NCBI RefSeq assembly: GCF_006438875.1
Contig: NZ_RCZH01000004.1
Location: 310,001-374,000 of the forward strand
Origin: Flavobacterium pectinovorum
Lineage (GTDB): Bacteria; Bacteroidota; Bacteroidia; Flavobacteriales; Flavobacteriaceae
Direction: 5' to 3'
Length of the DNA: 64,000 nt
The notes beneath the pieces were generated by a model that searched no databases, had not been told where the DNA came from, and was given only the letters and a program-made list of their open reading frames with translations. Shown here piece after piece: positions 59,644 through 64,000 of this stretch. The translations under genes and the position numbers were made by a program. The stretch's first letter is position 1. Every line of letters begins with the position of its first letter.

Positions 59644-59748
59644 ATGTCATTTCGACCTAAGGGAGAAATCACACTAGTAATTCGACGTAGAAAATCGTCA
59701 ATCTTTGTCGAGTTCCGTGTGTGATTTCTCCCTTCGGTCGAAATGACA
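59644..59748. repeat. GTCATTTCGACC-type dyad, copy 3
   Basis: ATGTCATTTCGACCTAAGGG (59644) and CCCTTCGGTCGAAATGACA (to 59748) are near-perfect inverted arms with inner AATTCGACGTAGA / TCTTTGTCGAG words. It lies between the propeller gene and 59855. Confidence 0.78.
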
Positions 59749-59778
59749 AATATTGCGAATTATTCACACCAAAATTCC

Positions 59779-59803
59779 GTAGAGGCGCACAGCAGTGCGT
59801 CTC
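59779..59803. repeat. GTAGAGGCGCACAGCAGTGC dyad
   Basis: GAGGCGCAC and GTGCGTCTC are inverted around AGCA. A longer relative is at 60535-60561 (TAGACGCACTACTGTGCGTC). Placed 50 bases before the ATG at 59855. Confidence 0.65.
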
Positions 59804-59854
59804 CCGCAAAACAAATCAACAACCCAAATCAAACCAAATCAATCAAACCAAAGA

Positions 59855-60478
59855 ATGAAACAAATTTACAAAAGCATTATAATCATCTTATTCTTTATCA
59901 GTCTTAAAAGTTATTCTCAAACACAAGAGGCAATAATTTACTTTAAAGATGGTGATTCCATTGAAGGTTTTGCCTCCATAAAAAATGATAAAATAAAATT
60001 CAAAATTTCAGCTGACGATAAAGCTGATACCTGGGACTATGAAAATGTTAAGGAAATCAAGTTTATTGGATTTGATATTGTGCAGACTTATGAATACATT
60101 AAACTAAACTCTTCGGATGATCCAAAATTACTGGAACTTATTGTTGAAGGTAACGTTTGCCTTTATAAAGAGGAAAAGGTGCAGTTTTTTACAGATCCAA
60201 ATATCACAAAGAAAACTGCAATATCAACTCATGGTACTAATAACATAAATAATTATGCCTATCAAACAGAGCAATCTAGGGAACTTTTCTATGTAAAAAG
60301 AAAAAAAGACCAATATCCAACTTACATAAATTCTGGAATTCTTTCAAATTGGAAAAAAACTACAATTAATTTTTTTGCTGACTGCGATTTTCTTGTCAAA
60401 AAAATAAAAGATAACAAATATGGTTTTAATCAAATTAATGATATTGTAGAATTTTATAATGATATATGTAGAGAATAA
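59855..60478 (+). CDS. Secreted protein of unknown function
   Basis: 207 residues from the ATG at 59855; the in-frame ATG at 59795 lies among repeat words and would not give a signal peptide. Signal peptide MKQIYKSIIIILFFISLKSYSQ. The mature N-terminus AIIYFKDGDSIEGFASIKNDKIKF and TWDYENVKEIKFIGFD is a small beta domain common in Bacteroidota secreted proteins; the rest is mixed with a Tyr-rich stretch (NNYAYQTEQSRELFYVKRKKDQY). No catalytic motif. Single gene between repeats. Confidence 0.6.
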   Translation: MKQIYKSIIIILFFISLKSYSQTQEAIIYFKDGDSIEGFASIKNDKIKFKISADDKADTWDYENVKEIKFIGFDIVQTYEYIKLNSSDDPKLLELIVEGNVCLYKEEKVQFFTDPNITKKTAISTHGTNNINNYAYQTEQSRELFYVKRKKDQYPTYINSGILSNWKKTTINFFADCDFLVKKIKDNKYGFNQINDIVEFYNDICRE

Positions 60479-60534
60479 TTATAATGGTTTAGACAATTTT
60501 AAAATTTCAAAACCACAAGATTGTTATTGATGAC

Positions 60535-60637
60535 GTTAGACGCACTACTGTGCGTCTCTACGTAATGCGCCTCTACATAATGCGTTCCTACGATAAAACC
60601 TATGAACCTTTGTAACTTTGCACCTATGAACCTTTAA
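60535..60637. repeat. GACGCACTACTGTGCGTC dyad and CCTATGAACCTTT words
   Basis: TTAGACGCACTACTGTGCGT (60535-60554) is a near-perfect short dyad, followed by tandem CTCTACGTAATGCGC-type words to 60592 and TATGAACCTTTGTAACTTTG then ACCTATGAACCTTT (60601-60637). Both belong to families seen elsewhere. It fills the gap before the sigma-factor operon. Confidence 0.65.
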
Positions 60638-60709
60638 AAAAAACTTTTTTTCACCACCCGTCCCAACCTTTTTATCTTTTTATCTCTCTATATAAAAAAG
60701 ACAACAATT

Positions 60710-61246
60710 GTGATAAACGAAACGCTAATTTCTAACTGCAAAAAAATGAACCGCGATGCTCAGCGTCAGGTTTATGAGCACATGGCTCCAAAATTGTATC
60801 GCGTTTGCAAACGATACCTCAAAAAGGAAGAAGAAATTGAAGAAGCAATGGCTGACGCTTTCTATACCATATTCACAAAACTGGAACAACTTAAGGAAGT
60901 TTTAGCTTTTGAAGCTTGGGCGCGAAAAATAACCGTCAATCATTGTTTGGCAACCATCAAGAAAAACACCAATTTCAATATGTATCTTGATGATGTCAAA
61001 TTGCTTTCGCAGCCTTTTACAGAAGAAGTTAACGCTTTAGAAGAAGAGGATTTACTCAATTTACTAAACCATATTCCAGACGGCTGTAAAACAGTCTTTA
61101 ACCTTTTTGTTATAGAAGGTTTTGGACACAAAGAAATAGCGGCAATGCTAAACATTTCTGAAGGCACCTCTAAATCACAATTGAATGCTGCCAAAACCAA
61201 GCTAAAGGAATTAGTAAATAAATTGTATTATCAAAAAGCAAAGTAG
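60710..61246 (+). CDS. ECF RNA polymerase sigma factor
   Basis: 178 residues from a GTG at 60710 (an ATG at 60746 would shorten region 2). Region 2 is MNRDAQRQVYEHMAPKLYRVCKRYLKKEEEIEEAMADAFYTIF; region 4 is LNHIPDGCKTVFNLFVIEGFGHKEIAAMLNISEGTSKSQLNAAKTKLKEL, the DNA-binding helix-turn-helix. Region 3 is absent, as in all ECF sigmas. It is followed after 2 bases by an anti-sigma-like membrane protein, then by a plug-VWA protein; together they form a trans-envelope signalling set. Confidence 0.93.
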   Translation: MINETLISNCKKMNRDAQRQVYEHMAPKLYRVCKRYLKKEEEIEEAMADAFYTIFTKLEQLKEVLAFEAWARKITVNHCLATIKKNTNFNMYLDDVKLLSQPFTEEVNALEEEDLLNLLNHIPDGCKTVFNLFVIEGFGHKEIAAMLNISEGTSKSQLNAAKTKLKELVNKLYYQKAK

Positions 61247-61248
61247 TC

Positions 61249-62211
61249 ATGGACAATCAAGATAAAATATTCGATAAATTTAAGGAAGCCGCCCACAACG
61301 CGGAGTCAAAAGACTTTCCTGGAATGGAAAAAGTCTGGTCACGTGTCGAAGAAAAACTCGACAAAAAAGAAGATAAAAAAGCAATTTCGTTATGGAAGAA
61401 AATTGCAGTTGCAGCTTCTTTATTATTATTAATCTCTTTGGGAGCTCAGTTCTTAAAATCTGATAAAATTTCTACAACTCAAACACCTAAAATTGTAGTA
61501 AAGGAAAAAGAAACAATTCAGAATTCTGTTGTAGAAAAAAACAAAGCCGTTGTTTCTTCAGATTCGGAAATAATGCCAAAAGCAGAAGCTGTTAAAATTA
61601 TAGAGCAACAAATTAAAGAGCAGCCACAAGTAGCGTTACAAGAAGTTCAAATCACTACAAGTGATGCTATGGCGGCTGAAGCAAGCCCTTCGCCTGTTGC
61701 CGGTCAAATTGCTCCAGCAATATCTATGCAATCCGGTTTTAATAATATGGAAGAAGAAACCACTACTGAAAAAGCTAAAGAGGTACAAAATTTTGGTTAT
61801 GGAACAACCGTACAAAGAGAATCTGCCAAAGTTGCTTATGCTGACACACAAGCACCGATGTCTAAAAAAAGTGCTCCTTTAATTGTTATAAATGGAAATC
61901 CTTTATCTCATAGCGATGACCAGAAAAGAGATAAAATGATGCAAAAAGAAATTCCTAATTTACAACCTGAAAATGTAGATTCTCTTGTTGTATTAGAGCA
62001 GCCTTTATATATAATCGACGGCATTTATTATTCAGAATATGATTTATTTGGTCCAAACCCAACAAGTCCTTATGCACCTTTGAATAAACAGGAAATTAAA
62101 ACCATAACCGTACTTCAAGATCTGGAAGCTACATCAAAATATGGTGAAAAAGGTAAAAAAGGAGTCGTAATTATTACTACTAAAACAGGAAAACCAGCCG
62201 CTAAAAACTAG
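61249..62211 (+). CDS. Anti-sigma-factor-like membrane protein with TonB-plug-like C-terminus
   Basis: 320 residues. The N-terminal cytoplasmic part (1-48; DKIFDKFKEAAHNAESKDFPGMEKVWSRVEEKL) resembles the sigma-binding helical region of anti-sigma factors, followed by one membrane helix (51-68). The periplasmic part is low in structure until about 250, where YIIDGIYYSEYDLFG and INKQEIKTITVLQDLEATSKYGEKGKKGVVIITTK form the plug motif of SusC/TonB receptors. FecR-type anti-sigmas have a different C-terminus, so this arrangement is unusual. It is coupled to the sigma gene (2-base gap). Confidence 0.8.
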   Translation: MDNQDKIFDKFKEAAHNAESKDFPGMEKVWSRVEEKLDKKEDKKAISLWKKIAVAASLLLLISLGAQFLKSDKISTTQTPKIVVKEKETIQNSVVEKNKAVVSSDSEIMPKAEAVKIIEQQIKEQPQVALQEVQITTSDAMAAEASPSPVAGQIAPAISMQSGFNNMEEETTTEKAKEVQNFGYGTTVQRESAKVAYADTQAPMSKKSAPLIVINGNPLSHSDDQKRDKMMQKEIPNLQPENVDSLVVLEQPLYIIDGIYYSEYDLFGPNPTSPYAPLNKQEIKTITVLQDLEATSKYGEKGKKGVVIITTKTGKPAAKN

Positions 62212-62302
62212 ATTAAAATCTAAAACTTAATTTCAGGAATCTTAGTCAAAGTTTAAATCTTTGACATAGATAATCTCTAACATTTACTTAAAAATCATTA
62301 TC

Positions 62303-64000
62303 ATGAAAAACGTAAAACTTATTTCATTAGCCTTATCTATGCTTATATGTTTCGTAGTATCAGCACAGGAAAAAACGATTACAGGAATCGTTTCAGATGA
62401 AAACCGACTACCTATTCCAGGTGCAAACATTACCAATAAAAACACAAAAAAAACAACACAGACTAATTTTGACGGACAATACAGTATTCAGGCTCAAAAA
62501 GGAGATCTTTTGATTTTTGATTATATTGGTTATAATTCTCAAAGGCAAAAAGTAGAAAACTCAACTATCATTAATATAAAATTGCTTCCAGCCCACCAAT
62601 CATTAGAAGAAGTCGTAGTTGTAGGGTATGGCACTAGTAATTCTGAATATGAAGATCGAAGTTATACACGTGCTGAAAAAAGAAAATCTAAAATGGAAAC
62701 CTCTGAAATGCTGCAAGGAAAAGCTGCAGGAGTCGCTATTTCGCAAGGATTTGTTCAATATGCTCCAAGTCAAAGTATAACAAATAAAGCAACTGAATCT
62801 ATTGCTGCTAAAAATGAACCTTTATATATTCTTGACGGAATTCCGGTAAAATCAGAACAATTTGCAAAAATAAATCCGAATGATGTTCAGGATGTAAAAG
62901 TTTTGAAAGATAAAGACGCAACTTCTATATACGGAAACAAAGCTTCAAATGGGGTTGTTCTCATTGATACCAAAAGCGGAATCTATAAAAATCTTACTGA
63001 AAAAGAACTTGATGCCAAATTGAATATTGTACATCCTACTCCAACTGTTACGCCAAATCAGGAAGATTATGATGCTTTTGTAGAAAATGCATTTGAAAGC
63101 CCTAAAACAGCACCGCTTTCTACTTTTTCTATCGATGTTGATAATGCTTCCTATACTAATATCAGACGTTTTATCAATAACGGACAAGTGGTTCCTAAAG
63201 ATGCTGTTCGTGTGGAGGAAATGGTGAATTTCTTTAAATATGATTACCCGCAGCCAAAAGACCAGCATCCTTTTTCGATTAATACGGAATTAAGCGATTC
63301 TCCATGGAATTCTAAAAATCAAATTCTTAAAATTGGTTTGCAGGGGAAAAATATTCCAACAGAAAATTTACCGGCTTCAAATATGGTTTTCTTAATTGAT
63401 GTTTCCGGTTCTATGGAAGACGATAATAAATTACCATTGTTGATACAATCCATGAAAATTTTGGTAAACGAATTAAGAGCAAAAGATAAAGTTGCAATTG
63501 TAGTTTATGCTGGTGCAGCTGGTTTGGTTTTACCTCCAACTTCGGGTGATGAAAAAGAAACTATAAATGATGCTTTAGAAAGTTTGCAAGCCGGAGGCAG
63601 CACTGCGGGAGGCGCGGGAATTGAACTGGCTTATAAAATTGCTGCTGAAAATTTCATTAAAGACGGAAATAACAGAGTGATTCTTGCGACTGATGGTGAT
63701 TTTAATGTTGGAAGCACTTCAAATTCTGACATGGAAACTTTGATTGAACAAAAAAGAAAAACGGGCGTTTTCTTAACTTGTCTGGGTTATGGAATGGGAA
63801 ATTATAAAGACAGTAAAATGGAAACCCTTGCCGATAAAGGAAACGGAAATTATGCTTATATTGATAATATCCAGGAAGCAAATCGTTTTTTAGGAAAAGA
63901 ATTCAAAGGTTCGATGTTTGCCATTGCCAAAGATGTAAAAATCCAAATCGAGTTTAATCCAAAACAAGTTCAGGCGTATCGATTGATTGGGTATGAGAAC
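62303..64000 (+). CDS. Plug-VWA protein (YfbK-like), 3' end cut by window edge
   Basis: At least 566 residues; frame open to the edge. Order: signal peptide (to 21, VVSAQ), carboxypeptidase-regulatory-like beta domain (24-95, ITGIVSDENRLPIPGANI), linker VVVVGYG, a plug-like domain (about 125-225) with LYILDGIPVKSEQF and VLKDKDATSIYGNKASNGVVLIDTKSG, then the VWA N-terminal domain (about 255-320) and a VWA domain from about 358 with MIDAS DVSGSM (366-371) and TDGDFNVG (463-470). The same plug words are in the upstream anti-sigma-like gene. VWA proteins of this group (YfbK-like) bind Mg and protein ligands at the membrane; the plug suggests that it docks to an outer-membrane partner. Confidence 0.88.
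   Translation, partial: MKNVKLISLALSMLICFVVSAQEKTITGIVSDENRLPIPGANITNKNTKKTTQTNFDGQYSIQAQKGDLLIFDYIGYNSQRQKVENSTIINIKLLPAHQSLEEVVVVGYGTSNSEYEDRSYTRAEKRKSKMETSEMLQGKAAGVAISQGFVQYAPSQSITNKATESIAAKNEPLYILDGIPVKSEQFAKINPNDVQDVKVLKDKDATSIYGNKASNGVVLIDTKSGIYKNLTEKELDAKLNIVHPTPTVTPNQEDYDAFVENAFESPKTAPLSTFSIDVDNASYTNIRRFINNGQVVPKDAVRVEEMVNFFKYDYPQPKDQHPFSINTELSDSPWNSKNQILKIGLQGKNIPTENLPASNMVFLIDVSGSMEDDNKLPLLIQSMKILVNELRAKDKVAIVVYAGAAGLVLPPTSGDEKETINDALESLQAGGSTAGGAGIELAYKIAAENFIKDGNNRVILATDGDFNVGSTSNSDMETLIEQKRKTGVFLTCLGYGMGNYKDSKMETLADKGNGNYAYIDNIQEANRFLGKEFKGSMFAIAKDVKIQIEFNPKQVQAYRLIGYEN

Overview
The window reads as chromosome from a Flavobacterium-like member of the Bacteroidota. The signs are low GC, a long SecA without a C-terminal zinc tail, promoters of the TTG / TAnnTTTG type, many outer-membrane barrels, lipoproteins and TonB-type proteins, and genes with the typical Flavobacteriaceae look (MeaB, PduO-type adenosyltransferase, YARHG and DUF2795 proteins). 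No rRNA, tRNA, phage, transposase or CRISPR array was seen. Both edges cut genes: an Omp85-like barrel on the left and a von Willebrand A protein on the right.

Layout. 1-7 kb: outer-membrane barrel, small secreted proteins, an acyltransferase-like membrane protein, then capsule/exopolysaccharide functions (CpsB-type PHP phosphatase convergent with a WcaJ-type sugar transferase). 7-20 kb: housekeeping (ABC-F ATPase, FKBP lipoprotein, stress protein, a zinc-ribbon SDR, LolD-like ATPase, cobalamin adenosyltransferase, SecA). 20.5-28.9 kb: a metal-acquisition island read as an MbnP/MbnH-type copper system: MbnP-like lipoprotein, MbnH-like di-haem enzyme, a barrel with an N-terminal CDACGC motif, a TonB receptor with a Met/His-rich plug, a PepSY membrane protein, and two paralogous TTG-started small proteins with a CNGRC motif. 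29-36 kb: membrane and RNA-modification genes and a compact minus-strand set of APS kinase, Asp/Asn beta-hydroxylase-like enzyme and sulfotransferase, which looks like a private hydroxylation-sulfation pathway. 36-49 kb: purB, a KefB-like antiporter, peroxiredoxin, an Rrf2 regulator with its reductase, MeaB, an LTA-synthase-like enzyme, a MATE pump. 49-58 kb: outer-membrane proteins, a LytS/LytR-like two-component pair, a PhoX-like lipoprotein with an imelysin-like/di-haem peroxidase fusion, PPK2. 58-64 kb: small secreted proteins, then an ECF sigma factor, an anti-sigma-like protein and a plug-VWA protein in a row.

The spaces between genes are the second story. Almost every longer gap holds an inverted repeat whose arms are built from short degenerate words (CAGTTTTCAG, CTTAGAAACTTAG, TTTGAACCTTTG, GATTTTAGATTTT, AATCTGCCAAATCTGCG, CACGAATT, CCGCAAAGTTCGC). 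These dyads are nested in one another. On top of them sit three copies of a 165-180 bp element with 19 bp terminal inverted repeats (CAATGTCATTAAGTTAAGC) and 8-10 bp flanking direct repeats, a clear MITE-like family; removing one copy restores a perfect 17 bp hairpin. A four-helix-bundle (S23/IVP-type) gene sits inside a CAGTTTTCAG dyad. A further REP-like family (TAGCCCCGAT ... AGCGGGATTAGC) occurs four times in both orientations.

Function calls rest on motif recognition by eye; no database search or structure prediction was possible.
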